DNA of 64,000 nucleotides from Voacanga thouarsii (taxonomy: Eukaryota > Streptophyta > Magnoliopsida > Gentianales > Apocynaceae), in assembly GCA_026120185.1 (NCBI GenBank), contig JANUWF010002022.1, positions 2,576,135-2,640,134 on the forward strand, written 5' to 3'. A program made the translations under genes and the position numbers. Shown piece after piece: positions 47,201 to 58,270 of the stretch; the stretch's first letter is position 1; the number at the start of each line of letters is the position of its first letter. The notes beneath the pieces were generated by a model. The model was not told the DNA's origin, searched no databases, and worked only from the letters and a program-made list of their open reading frames with translations.

Positions 47201-47444
47201 CAGTTTTTCCTTTAATAGGCTGGTAAGACAAAAAAAGCAATTTATCAGCACAAACGTGCACATTTGTTCCAGTATCAACCAGCCATTCTAGTGGCTCATA
47301 AATAGTAAAGACTTCTGGGTTAATAGAAACATACCTTTCATCATCATTGGAAATAGTGATGCCAGTCTCAGCCTCAATGGTACAAACCTCAGTAAGGTGA
47401 GTACTCAAATCAGCTTCCTCTTGACTAGTATCCTCTACCACCAC
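44226..47444 (-). pseudogene. copia-4 pol: protease, integrase, RT, RNase H
   Basis: Open stretches in one frame: 47444-46395 (protease WLVDTGTNVHVCADK; GAG-pre-integrase WHSRFGHLN; integrase HIDICEFNG, FINDYSKYCYVYL, RSDRGGEYGS), 46352-45645 (integrase end, linker), 45640-44679 (RT: YKARLVAKGFRQKEGIDY, TAFLHGDLEEEIYI, SLYGLKQAPKQWYE, the active site LCLYVDDILLFG, and SRPDISFPISKLE) and 44639-44226 (RNase H: VWKSCKQTLITRSTFEAEL, HIQVRLKSIRELV). The pieces are separated only by single stops: TAG at 46395, 45645 and 44679 (minus-strand codons). The YVDD motif and D-D-E residues are in place. RT, integrase and RNase H would support copy-and-paste movement if read through. Confidence 0.92.
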
Positions 47445-47450
47445 ATTGAC

Positions 47451-48313
47451 TTGTGTTTCAGAATTTGATCCTTGTTTGACTTTGGGCTTTTTAGACGGAC
47501 AGTCCTTAGCCTAATGTCCAACTTGACCACAATTCCAACAAGGTTTGTTCGCTTTCGGTTTCTTCTTGGCCTTGCCTTTTGTCTTGTTTATGTTTTTAGA
47601 GTTTGAGTTAACCCCTACATTCCTCTGATTATTGTTCTTCTTCCCAGTAGTCACCACATGGACATTAGACTCCACAGGTACAATATGACTATTCTTTCTA
47701 TGTTGCTCCTCAATAGATATTGATTTCATCAGATCGTTTAGAGAAATCTTCTCCGTCTTGTGTTTGAGGGACATACCAAAGTCCTCCCAAGACTTAGGAA
47801 ATTTCTCTATCACTGGCATCACTTGAAACTTCTCAGGAAGTTCCATATCCAATTCATGAAGAGAATGAATAATCAATTGCAACTCTTAAGTCTATTCAGT
47901 CACAAACTTACCCTCAACCATCTGAAACTTCAGGAATTTGGAGACATAATACATTTCCAGACCTTGATCATCGGTATAATATTTCCTATCCAGTTCATCC
48001 CATAGCACATTTGCTATGTATGACTCAGAACAGTAGACATCAAAGAGAGCATTTGTCAATGCTGACAGTATTGTCCCTCTGCCTACATTGTTCCGTTCAT
48101 CCCATACAGCAATCTCAGCTACTCTAGAATGCCTTTCAGTTGGTATAGGCCTGTCTTCCTACACTGCTGATAATAAGCCCCTCATGGTCAACCAAATTTT
48201 CATGCGTTGTTGCCAACGCTTGAAATTCTGCCCTGGACCAAACTTGTCCAGCAAACCATTCAAGTCAACTAAAGGCTTATATGCAGCAGATGTAGTACCT
48301 GACGAACTGGCCA
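47451..48313 (-). pseudogene. copia-4 gag
   Basis: The ATG at about 48313 opens MASSSGTTSAAYKPLVDLNG, with FKRWQQRMKIWLTM, only about 40 bases from the LTR. A TAG at 48159-48161, a TAG and TAA at about 47892 and 47887, and a TAG at 47511 break the frame. 47882-47511 includes the lysine-rich linker and the knuckle CWNCGQVGH*AKDC, all CCHC residues present but with the stop inside. Gag would package the RNA. Confidence 0.88.
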
Positions 48314-48354
48314 TTGCACACACACAAATAATTGCAAAATAGCTTCTTGAAGAC

Positions 48355-49370
48355 TATTAGAAAAATAGGGTACCTACGAGCACAGACAGGTAACTCAACT
48401 GAATTGAACAAGTACCGCCTATACCCGACCAGGGCTCTAACAATTGCAATTATCAAATATCAACAATGCCGGCAAGGCCACACCGTCCAAACGTAATATA
48501 ACTAGATAGAATTCACACTTATTAAACAAATCAGTAGTATACCTTAGAGACTTGCTCGCGGTTCTACCAGAACGTACCTAGCGCTGGCACTCTTTTGGAC
48601 AAGCTGCGCCTCAACGTACTGTACTGCTGACCGAATCACCAGTCTAATACTGGTTTGCTTTCAAGAAGCTATTCACCCCACTCCGATGCGATGGGTACAG
48701 TGACTCTTCTTGCAGGATAAGACGGTCTCATATCACTATTGACGCACACCAACTGTGATCACCTCAAAAATCCCCTCAGTTCACCGGTCCCGATAAGTCA
48801 AAAAAAATTATGGATCGTGGAGAGAGAACCGAAGCGGCGAATTTTCTCACAGGAAGCAAAAAAAGCACGAAAAGGGGTTAACTCTAATGGCGGCTCTGTT
48901 CCCCCTTTTAATCTCGCCTTAGGAAAATTAAAGCCCAATTCAGATTAGAAAGCCCTAATTCCCTTACCAAATTTTATGTTTTCTATTCCTTTTCAAGTTA
49001 GAGTTAATTGGGCCAAATAAAAATAGAGAATCGTGAAAACATGGGTCAAGCCTGGGCCGGGCCGGCGACGCGCGCGTGTGGCATCCTTCATACCTTGGGC
49101 TTTTCTATTAAGTTTATAGAAAAGCCTTTTAGTACATAAAGGCTTCCACACTCCTCGATTTTTTCCATGTGGGACTCATGTCTAACATGAGTTCCCAAAT
49201 GGTTAAACACCCAACTTTAACAACATTTAATTATGGATTCCCACCATGAAAATGGCTTCTACCACAATCAAAACAATCTCTAACATGTCAAGAACAATTC
49301 TCATTAATTGTTTTAAGCTAACTAATCATGAGTTAAAAATTATTAACTTCTAAATTTGCCATTTTCAACA
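48355..49370 (-). repeat. copia-4 5' LTR
   Basis: It is 1,016 bp, ending CATTTTCAACA next to AAGCA at 49371; the inner end reads TATTAGAAAAA, a TG-to-TA change from the partner. Many small differences from 42674-43692 are visible, so the insertion is moderately old. Confidence 0.9.
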
Positions 49371-51274
49371 AAGCACATGGCTTACGTGCTCAGAGGTGAA
49401 CCACCAGAAAAGGCAAAGCACAAAGTTGTTATCTGTCATGGCTTCCGGGATGGTAAAGACATGGTTTTACCTTGCACACAGGTATCGAAAAGACATTTTA
49501 TACATTACTCATCTTTTTCATTTTCTAATTACTTTGCTGAATTTTTGTATCTGCATGATCAATTTCCTTAAACATAAAGGGTTGGAAAAATATAGTTGCA
49601 CTGGTACAAAAGGTTAGAAAACTCGATGGAAAGAAATTTGACCGTACTTTATTAACGCATATTATTTTAACTTACCAATATATTCCCTTGATTTATTGCA
49701 TAGTTATAATCAAGGGTTTGCACTTGATTTTCCTCTCATATTTGGATACCTTATTTGTGTTTTATTTGTTTACCGTATTTGTAGCATAGTAACTCCATAC
49801 TTACAATATAAACTAGGTTAGAGATGCTTTCAAGTCCTTCTGAAGGATAGATGGCGGTATTTGGTCTAGTGATATCAATCTTTCAACGGGCTCTGTTTCT
49901 GATGCCATTTTGAACTAATTGCAGGAACTTCTAGAAGAGCTAAGTGCATGCTTTGTGGCCTACGATCGACCGGGTTATGGAGAAAGTGATCCATCTTCAA
50001 AACGTGGTCCAAAAGTCGATGCATTCGATGTTGAAGAACTAGCTGATCATCTGCAGCTGGGACCTCGCTTCCATATCATGGGTTTCTCCATGGGACCTTA
50101 CGTTGTTTGGGGCTGCCTAATGTACATTCCACACAGGTGACCACCATATACTTTGCCTTACCATATAAATATCTTCGCAAATAAACACAAAGAGTTTATG
50201 TTTCAAATATATATATTAAATGTGCAATGGTGCTATTAGAAAAATATGGTCTTTACCGTTTTCCAATATAAAACTACCAAATAAGATTAACAGTTTAAAT
50301 TTTCATCTACAAAATATCCTTAGAAATTTATTTGAGTTGTACTTCCTTTATGCATTTGTTGGATGACTCAAGTAGACTCACAATATTTTGATTTATATTT
50401 GGTAAAATATCGAGGATATTCAACATGATAGCAAAGATCCGAAAGAATCAACATTTACAATAATTTTTATTCTAATTTACTCCTTCCAATTTAAATGACT
50501 GTTTTTTTAAATGGAAAAAATTAATTAATCGAGTAGTTCTAGCATAATAAAATAAGATAAAGACATAAGTGGAAGAAAAATAATAAATACATTTTTAAAA
50601 TTTTAAAGCTGATAGATATTTAAATAAAGTTTCAGGTGACAATTATTTTTTAAATAGAGACAAAATGTATAAAAATACAAATTTCCACATTTTGGTGGTT
50701 CTGAAAAAAAAATGTATAGAAACACTCTTGTATCCTGAAATTCAAACTAGTTTAAAATATTGATGATAAATTTTTACCATCTAAATAGTTTCTTTTACTG
50801 TCTGAATGTATAATACATTATTAATTACTAAAGCAGAATTAATAGCTTTATTTATATGCAGGATTTTTTTTTTTTAAAATGGAGAATAACACCACAAAAA
50901 GGGTTAGCAAAAACTATTGGCTTCATTCTTTAGACTCTAATTTTCGCAATGCTTAGTGTTGAAAGAGATTGAAAAACCTTGTTTCACCAAGATGGTTTCA
51001 GGCTCTCAGGAGCGTCATTTGTAGGTACATATCACAACTACTACTGGTCTGGATTTCCACCGGAGTTGGTGAACAAGTATTTCAAGAAGCTGTCTCAACT
51101 GGGTCAGTGGTTTACCAGAGTTGCATACTACGCTCCGTGGTTGTTCTACTGGCTTATGACTCAAAGGCTGTTCCCAACTATCGCAATCACAGCCGTGAAT
51201 GAGAATTCCTTCACAAAGGAGGATGTAGAAGTGTTCAAGAAAGTCTACATGAGCCCAACATCGCTCCTATATTG
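49371..51274 (+). pseudogene. alpha/beta hydrolase gene, copy B, exons 2 (rest), 3 and 4
   Basis: Exon 2 resumes after copia-4 (to donor CACACAG|GTATC at 49481) and encodes AKHKVVICHGFRDGKDMVLP, undamaged where copy A has a frameshift and a stop. Exon 3, 49925-50136, has YDRPGYGESDPSSKRGPK and the nucleophile elbow GFSMG. Exon 4, 51002-51274, encodes LSGASFVGTYHNYYWSGFPP, YYAPWLFYWLMTQRLFP and a donor ATTG|GTAA. No exon 5 exists: at 52692 a CACTA end begins where exon 5 and its acceptor should follow. Without exon 5 the acid and histidine of the triad are gone. Confidence 0.85.
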
Positions 51275-52082
51275 GTAAATTAATCATGTATTTCTTGTCT
51301 TCAGTGGCGGTTCACTTAAGGAGCCTGGGGCCATGGCTCCCCGAAGATTTTGAATTTTCTATATATGTATATATATTTAAAATATTTAAATTAGTCTCCT
51401 AAAAAAAATTTTTAATATATTTTAATATAGACTTTTTTTTAAAAAATAAATTCTAAAAAATAAAATTTATCTATTTATTTTACTTACTGATAAAATATTT
51501 TAAAGTTGTTAAAATAAATTAATTTATTTTAAATATAAAGCCAATAAAAATATATTAATTTAACTTTTAACTTCATTTTTTCACTTGTAGAGGAAACTTT
51601 TAACTTCGTAAAGAAATCATTTAGATCTAAAAAGTCAACAAATAATTTCTAACTTCCTTAAGAAGCTTTAGACTTGAAAAAGACTTAAATGACAACAAAA
51701 ACAATAGAGGATTTGACAAAAGAATATTACAATGATGGTTTTCTAATTCAGAATTCCCTTATTGATTCATTCACTTATATCTTCTTAGTTTCACTTTGGT
51801 ACTTCTCTTTCTAAATTTAGCCTTTTTTAACTCTAAAAATCGTAATATATTTTGGAGTTTTACTTATTCTTACAACTTGTATTCCTACTTAGCTTGAACT
51901 TTGCATTTTTCAACAATTGATTGTCATTTATTAATGTTAATAGGTTAATTTTTATAATAGATAATTATATAAATTTGGGATGATTTTTTTTGAGAAAATA
52001 ATCTTTTGAGTATATGCATGGGTAATCTATGTTTAGTAAAATATTTGTAAAAACTCTTTATTTATTTGTCTTAGACTTATAT

Positions 52083-52125
<43 letters not shown>

Positions 52126-52691
52126 ATTGTATATATAATCTAGATTAAGACTACTTTTATTTTTCTAAAATTTTAGAAAAATACAAATTAATATTAGTGA
52201 ATAAGAAAATATACTAAGAAAATCAAACTAATAGAAAATAGGAAAGTGCGGAAGAAAATCTTGGATGAACCAAAAAAATTTTAGAAAAAAAATTAAGGAT
52301 TTAAAATTTTTAATTATTTTTATTATTGGCATAAAAAACAAATTGATATGATTAACTAACAATCAGGTCTTATGGAGTTTTTTATTTATGGACAACGAAA
52401 AAAGGCTTGACTCGTTTTTTAAAAAGAAAGATGATATTTCTGAGACTGCCCAAATCTCCAAAGCTTGAAAGCCAAAGTCCTAAACACCAAGCCTCACTAA
52501 ATCTCCTCTTAATTCTTCTTAGTACTCCTAAAAAAGTTAATATTACATAATGTGATCCATGGTTGCATAGACCAATAGGAAATATCTATTTTGTTTATTA
52601 TTAATATATTAATTACATAAATAATTTCTATTGTTATTATAATGTATTGATGTAATTTAGTTGACATCCTCAAATTCACTAGTCAAGAACG
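51275..52691. other. hydrolase copy B intron 4 (orphaned)
   Basis: It matches copy A intron 4 (25029-26530) up to GTCAAGAAC at 52690. B has a (TG) run at 52102-52126 that A lacks. A has about 105 extra bases between poly-T runs (25740-25850). No coding sequence. Confidence 0.7.
52084..52130. repeat. (TA)n(TG)n microsatellite
   Basis: A compound dinucleotide run; the equivalent site in copy A (about 25940-25968) has only TA repeats. Confidence 0.9.
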
Positions 52692-52739
52692 CACTACCAA
52701 AAAAAAAAAAAAAAAACACTATTTGGGATGGCCAAATCC

Positions 52740-53650
52740 ATAGCAAATCCGTCGCAAATCAAGTGTTGCGACGGATTAGGCCGTCGCAAATAAGAGCATC
52801 GCAAATAGCGACGGAAAATTAAATCCGTCGCAAATAGCGACACATTTGCGACGGCCAAATATCTGGTCAACCAAATTACATTTTGCTACCCGTCGCAAAT
52901 CCGTAGTAAGTTGCGACGGAATAATTGAAAAAAAAATGTGAAAAAAAATCCGTCGCGATTGCAATGGATTTGCAATGGAATACTTTCATAAAATGGAAAA
53001 TTATGCCGTCGCAAATCCCTAGCAAAAAGCTACGGATTTGCGACGGCATAATTACATATTTAAAATAAACGAAAAAATATCCGTCGCAAATTCGTAACAA
53101 TTGGCTACGGATTTGCGACGAATTAATTATAATTTAAAAAATTAAAAAAATCTGTCGCAAATCCGTAGCAAATTGCTACGGATTTGCGACGGAATAATTG
53201 CAATTTCAAAAAATTAAAAAATCTGTCACAAATTCGTAACAACTTGCTACGGATTTGCGACGGAATAATTGCAATTTCAAAAAAAAATAAAAAAAAATCA
53301 AAAAATTAAAAAATCCGTTGCAAATCTGTAGCAACTTGATACGGATTTGTGATGGAATAATTGCAATTTGAAAAAATAAAAAAATCCGTCACAAATCCGT
53401 AGCAATTTGCTACGGATTTGCGACGGACGGATTTGCGACGGAATAATTGCAATTTCAAAAAATAAAAAAAAATCCGTCGCAAATCCGTAGCAATTTGCTA
53501 CGGATTTGCGACAGAATAATTGTAATTTCCAAAAAAAAAAATAAAAAATCAGTCACAAATCCGTAGCAACTTGCTACAGATTTGCGACAGAATAATTGTA
53601 ATTTCAAAAAATAAAAAATAAAAAATTCGTCGCAAATCCGTAACAACTGG
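52740..53650. repeat. CACTA-2 palindromic subterminal array
   Basis: Units like CCGTCGCAAATCCGTAGCAA followed by its near-inverse TTGCTACGGATTTGCGACGG recur about every 65-75 bases, spaced by ATAATTGCAATTTC plus A-rich DNA. Each unit can fold into a hairpin of roughly 20 bp. These are the likely binding sites of the second CACTA protein. Confidence 0.9.
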
Positions 53651-53882
53651 TGACAAATATTTGTCAAAATTAATTTTAAATAAATTAATTTTAGAAAACC
53701 TGTGACAAATATGTAAGCAATTTTTCTCATAAATATCAAATCTGTAATGTAAAACTAATAAAACAAATAAAATTTCAAAACCAATAATAAATTGCATGCC
53801 AAATCATAAAGTAAAACTATAATAATCCAAACATGTGTATACACATAAGTATCACAATAGATAAATAATGTTCAAAATACAA

Positions 53883-55566
53883 TCATGTAACTAAAGGATT
53901 AGGAGCACTAGCTGAAGGAGGAGCGAGAGGACCATCAAACCCAGTATTAGGACCGGGGTGATGATCAGGTGGGGAAACAAATAAATCATCGTCTTCGTTT
54001 TCGTCCTCATCCTCCTCCGTGTCCTCGTCCTCAAATACCGAAGACAGCTGTGGCATAGCAACCCCCATCTTCTCGGACATAACTGTCATCCAAGAAGTGA
54101 TTCCCGCAACTTTATGTTCAAAATTCTTCTTAATCCTATCCTCACGGCGCTTGTACTTGTCCTCGCGACTCCTCTCTTGATGCCTCCATCGATCCTCAAC
54201 CTCCTGAATCCTCTATTGAACCCTAGTCTCAACTATTTGGTCAACATCAACAGGAGTGGATGAAGATGATCCTAATAAATGAGACGCATGCATCTGCTCC
54301 TTAATGCGAGTAGCCTCTGATCCCAACCCGTAGACACGACCCTTGTTGAATCCGCCGGCTGCCTCAATGATAATGGCCTTGTCATATGGCATAGCAACGG
54401 AGTCGACGGACCCGCTAGACTCCATTTGAGAGTAGCGCTCCTTGGTGACATATGCCTCCTCCTGAAGTAACGTGAGTTTATAAAAATTAAAAGAAGACCT
54501 ATTACAATAAGTAATGTAAGAATAAATTATTTTTACCAATATCTTCTGCGGATGCTCGCCCACAAACTGATCCTGTCTTTCCCCATTCTGGAACATATGT
54601 AGTTTTTTGAACATGTCCAGATAGCTAAATGTGTCCCCTTCACGTATCCTCTATAGTTTAATTAATAGAAAAGAATATTATTTCGAATGCGAGTGCATGA
54701 TTTTGACAATTTTGAAATATACAAAAGTTAATAAAATTGAATTTACCATGCGTTCCTCATGCTCAATGAAAGAGATGGAACCTCCTATGTGAGTGACACC
54801 GGTACGAGACCGATTTTGTTTTGCAAACTACACAACTTGTTGACATTTGGGATCCAACCAATGTTTGTTCATCTTCGACCAATGACTTGGATCAATCCAA
54901 TTAGACATGAATTAGCAGGCGTGCTCTTTCGGGTCTTCGACAAAGTATCGGAAAGCCTTTTTGCACACTTTCTTTCCCAATTTTTTCATATCTGGGGACC
55001 ATGCTCGAGAGCCCAATGAAATAACTTCTACAAATATAGTAAACCATCGCCGTTGAAGTTTAAATTAACAGTTTAAAGTAAATTTGTTTGCAAATACAAC
55101 AAATGACATCTGAGCAAATAAGCTTCAATAACATATACATGAGATTAAATTTGTAAGAAAATAAAAGAAACATACTCTCCATTCCTCGAACCACATGTCC
55201 CGAACGTGTATCAGGACATGTGAGTATGTAGCGTACGAACCATTGAATTGTTTCTTGAATATGCCTTGAATCTCTCTCACACATTTATCTGAACTAGCAA
55301 ATCTATTCTGTATAACCAGAAAGGAAAGTAATATGATTATTAAAGAAGATATGTTGAATTGGAAATCAATCAATAATTATAAATTACACACCCATCTCCT
55401 CGAGGAATAATCATAGGTCGGCCGTTTGTGGCCTGTGATCTAATATGGTGTGATGTAGAAGTCGGAGCATATGTTGGAGAAGTACCTCTTGATTGCGAAG
55501 GTGAACCAGAAATCGTTCGTGGTACGGAGAGGCGCCGTGCGTGTGATGGTGATGAGGTGTTAGGAG
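53883..55566 (-). pseudogene. CACTA-2 second transposon protein (Ptta/En-Spm family)
   Basis: From the right: a serine/proline-rich N-terminus with RPMIIPRGDG (about 55410), IFKKQFNGSYATYSHVLIHV and MWFEEWR (about 55260-55180), a region near 54990-54760 with HANSC- and PSLSLSMRNAW-like text, MFKKLHMFQNGERQDQFVGE (54614-54560), NKGRVYGLGSEATRIKEQ (about 54330) and an acidic C-terminus (FEDEDTEEDEDENEDDDLF) ending at 53883. YGLGSEA is a hallmark of the family. Introns separate the blocks. The start is lost at the 55566 breakpoint. Related to 8116-9736 but diverged. Confidence 0.75.
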
Positions 55567-56260
55567 GATTCTAACTCTGATGTTAGAGCTTTAATAGCAT
55601 GGGATTCTAACTCTGTAAAGGTGTTTATGATATTCCTTTTGTCTCTCTGAATAGGGTAGCGTGATAGAGAAATATTTCGTAGCCCCCATCCTTGCTAAAC
55701 GCAACCGAAGGTAAAACATTTGAAGGTACAGGGTTTGCAAAGGCAGGAACGGTTTAATCAGGATCAGATGGATCAAATTCCCTTCCAACTCTGGAATGGA
55801 GAACTGGGGCATAAAACATAAGACCAAGAAATGCTGCACCAGAGGTGAAGAACACATATGAAGGAAAACCAAGCTCATTAGCTACATCAATCATCGAAGT
55901 GAAAAATAAATCAATAATTAACCCCACAATTGGGATTGATTTTGATAACACATGCTGGATTATAGTTTTTTTGACGTTGGATTTGTGGCCTTTGATGTAG
56001 ACTGAAAGATATTTTTCTCTGGATTTCAACAAATCAGGTGGGGGATGATTGACTTGATGAGGAAGAATGGTGAATTGGATATTAGGATTGGAGGCAGCCA
56101 ATTCTTGAGAGTATGAACCTTGAACCAAAGGATTGCTCATGACTAAAACTGTTGCCGATAGCCGTTTGTCATGTTCCAGTAGCCGCTTTGCAAACTGCAC
56201 TGTAGAGATTATGTGACCTTTGCCTGGTGCAGGAACAAAGACCAGATCTGCTTTGCCCAT
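55567..56260 (-). pseudogene. UDP-glycosyltransferase (UGT71-like), copy B, 3'-truncated
   Basis: The ATG at 56260 opens LVFVPAPGKGHIISTVQFAK, the N-terminal GT1 domain with the catalytic-type histidine in GKGH, then DLFFTSMIDVANELGFPSYV and FFTSGAAFLGLMFYAPVLH. A TAA at about 55754 sits where copy A has TCA (serine). Reading on, NPVPSNVLPSVAFSKDGGYE follows, with a one-base loss near 55631. The gene stops at the CACTA-2 junction, so the PSPG box is gone. Together copies A and B cover the whole family length but no copy is complete. Confidence 0.85.
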
Positions 56261-57287
56261 TGCAAGATAATTAAGGAAATGTGATTTACGACTTCAAGTG
56301 AAGAATCTTGCAGAAGAGAGGTCCTTATGAGAACCTCCTTTGTGGCACTTTTGGGCATGTTCAAATTGCGATTAGTCTTGTCTCTGTAGAATTTGCATTT
56401 TTCTTATGTGGGAGTACACCTTAAATCTCATTCACACACGTCGCATAGTCAGTGCTGAATATTTGGGCTGCTTACGGTTCGGACATTTTGGTATTTCCGG
56501 TAGCGTCTTGAATATTCATTCTTCTAGATCTTCGGTACTGATTCTGAACCGTAACTCTATATTATCCGTTCGACTTTTTCAAAATTTTTATACAAGTTGG
56601 GACGGATATTCGTGTCTTGATTCGGGTTTTGATCAGGACGTATATTCAGGTCTCAATTCTAACATAATAAAACCAATACCAAATTGGATTTTCGAGACAA
56701 ATCGGGATAAAGATTTGGGTAAAACTACAAATACAACAACTTTAATGTTAAATCACTTTTCTTTAATAAAATGATTTCAATATAAATATCTTTCTAAATA
56801 TATATACAATAATTAAGAATTCTAAGAACAATGTATTTTATGAACAAAGTTATTAAAAATACTCTTAGTCAAATTATTTAGAAAATGTAATGTATAGAAT
56901 ATTAGGAAAAATAAGAATAAATAAAATATGGGTAGTATTAGAATAATATTATTAATACCACTTAAAATTAAAAAAAAACTATAATATTTAGAATATCAAG
57001 GAAAAATACAAAGTTTATAGTTTAAAAAAAACTATAATGTTTAGAATATCAAGGAAAAATACAAAGTTTAAAGTGACTTACCATTCCAATCATCATATTA
57101 ATTGTCCTCTAATATATCATTTGTTAGTGTGTTAAAATGATAAATTTATTAATATATGTTTATTATTGCCCACATAAGAATCTATTATTATAAAAAAATA
57201 ATGAAGTTACTTAACTGATGTATATATATAAATACATACATACATGTGTGTGTGTGTGTGCGTGTGTGTACATAATATTAGAATATA
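56261..57287. other. UGT upstream region, AT-rich, no gene
   Basis: About 150 bp next to the UGT ATG would be its promoter. The rest is AT-rich with a 45-bp direct repeat (AAAACTATAATRTTTAGAAT around 56977 and 57025) and a (TG)n run at 57245-57269. The open stretch 56406-56774 matches no family. Confidence 0.5.
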
Positions 57288-58270
57288 CACTACAAGAAAG
57301 TCAGCAAATTGCGACGGATTTTTACGAAGGACAAAATCCGTTGCAAATTTGCGATGGATCACCGACGGAAAAAAGGATTAAGGGATATAGTTGACCGGCC
57401 CTCGCAAATCCGTCGCTAATTTTGCGACGGATTTGCGATGGAAATTATTTGAGACGGAATTTGCGACGGATTTAGAGATTCCGTCTCAAATCCGTCGCTA
57501 ATTTTGCAATGGATTTAGATATTCCGTCTCAAAATTAGCGACGGAAATTATTTTTTTATAAAAAAATTGAAGTAAAAAAATTTTAAAAAAATGCTCTAGC
57601 TAATGCGTCGCTAATTTTGTGACGGATTTGCGACGAAAATTGTTTGCGACATATTTAGGGATTCCGTCGCAAATCTGTCTCAAAATTGTGCGACGGATTT
57701 GCGATGGATTTAGATATTCCGTCGCAAATCCGTCTCAAAATTAGCGACAGATTTGTGACGGAAATTATTGAAAAATAAAAAAAATGAAGTAAAAAATTCT
57801 TAAAAAAATGCTCTAGCTAATCCGTCACAAAATTAGCGACAGAATTATTTGCGACGGATTTAGCGATTCCGTAGCAAATCCATTTCAAAATTAGCGACGG
57901 ATTCGCGACGGAAATTATTTTTCTAATAAAAAATTGAAGAAAAAATTTAAAAAAAATGGTCTAGCTAATCGTCACGAAATTAGAGACGGATTTTGCGACG
58001 GATTTAGAGATGCTATCTCAAATTCATCGCAACAATTGAGATGGATTTGCGACGGAAATTATTTTTATTATAAAAAAATTGAAGAAATTTTTTTTTAAAA
58101 ATTGCTCTCGCTAATCCGTCGCAAAAGTAGAGACGGATTTGCGACGTGAAATTATTTGCAACGGATTTACATATTCCGTCACAAATCCGTTGCAACATGT
58201 GTTACGGATTTGCGACGGATTGGTGTTTTCTTTAAATTTGCGACAGATTTGCGATGGATTGGTATTTTCT
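57288..58270. repeat. CACTA-3 TIR and subterminal repeats
   Basis: Repeated blocks of GCGACGGATTTGCGACGGAAATTATT and AATCCGTCGC. A phrase GCTCTAGCTAATCCGTC recurs near 57591, 57809 and 57957 and, diverged, near 58103, giving a longer period of about 150-220 bp. Confidence 0.85.

Larger units (their letters stand above)
42674..49370 (-). mobile_element. copia-4: near-complete Ty1/copia element in hydrolase exon 2
   Basis: 6,697 bp with two LTRs of about 1.0 kb, ends TGTTGAAAAT...TTTCTAACA on the minus strand, an exact 5-bp duplication AAGCA, and a single gag-pol reading order broken by about seven stops. It is the best preserved retrotransposon here. It is absent from copy A, so it inserted after the duplication. 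Confidence 0.92.
52692..55566 (-). mobile_element. CACTA-2: truncated CACTA element (3' end only)
   Basis: It starts CACTACCAAAAAA at 52692, has a dense palindromic subterminal array, then the second CACTA gene on the minus strand, and stops abruptly at about 55566 within that gene's N-terminal exon, where UGT sequence begins. No TAGTG end is present. Compared with segment A, the interval it occupies would hold hydrolase exon 5, the intergenic DNA and the UGT 3' half. Confidence 0.75.
40612..56260. other. segment B: related copy of the captured segment
   Basis: From TCTAGTCTGAATCTAGATAT at 40612 the sequence follows segment A through copia fragment, LTR, hydrolase introns and exons to 52691, then UGT text at 55567-55760. 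B extends further, through the UGT N-terminus to its ATG at 56260, which A lacks. It carries its own insertions: copia-4 and CACTA-2. Because the UGT gene continues past A's edge, B represents the donor-type arrangement. Confidence 0.75.

Noticed and set aside
52740..53650. Regular repeats and spacers reminiscent of a CRISPR array.
   Set aside because: The spacers are near-identical A/T filler, the repeats are palindromic CACTA subterminal motifs next to a TIR, and the genome is a plant.
56406..56774. 122-codon plus-strand open frame upstream of UGT copy B.
   Set aside because: No recognisable family, no splice context and biased composition; treated as chance.
52692..57300. Possibility that 52692 and 57288 are the two ends of one CACTA element.
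   Set aside because: Both read CACTA in the plus direction; two ends of one element must be inverted. UGT sequence lies between them, and the subterminal arrays differ.
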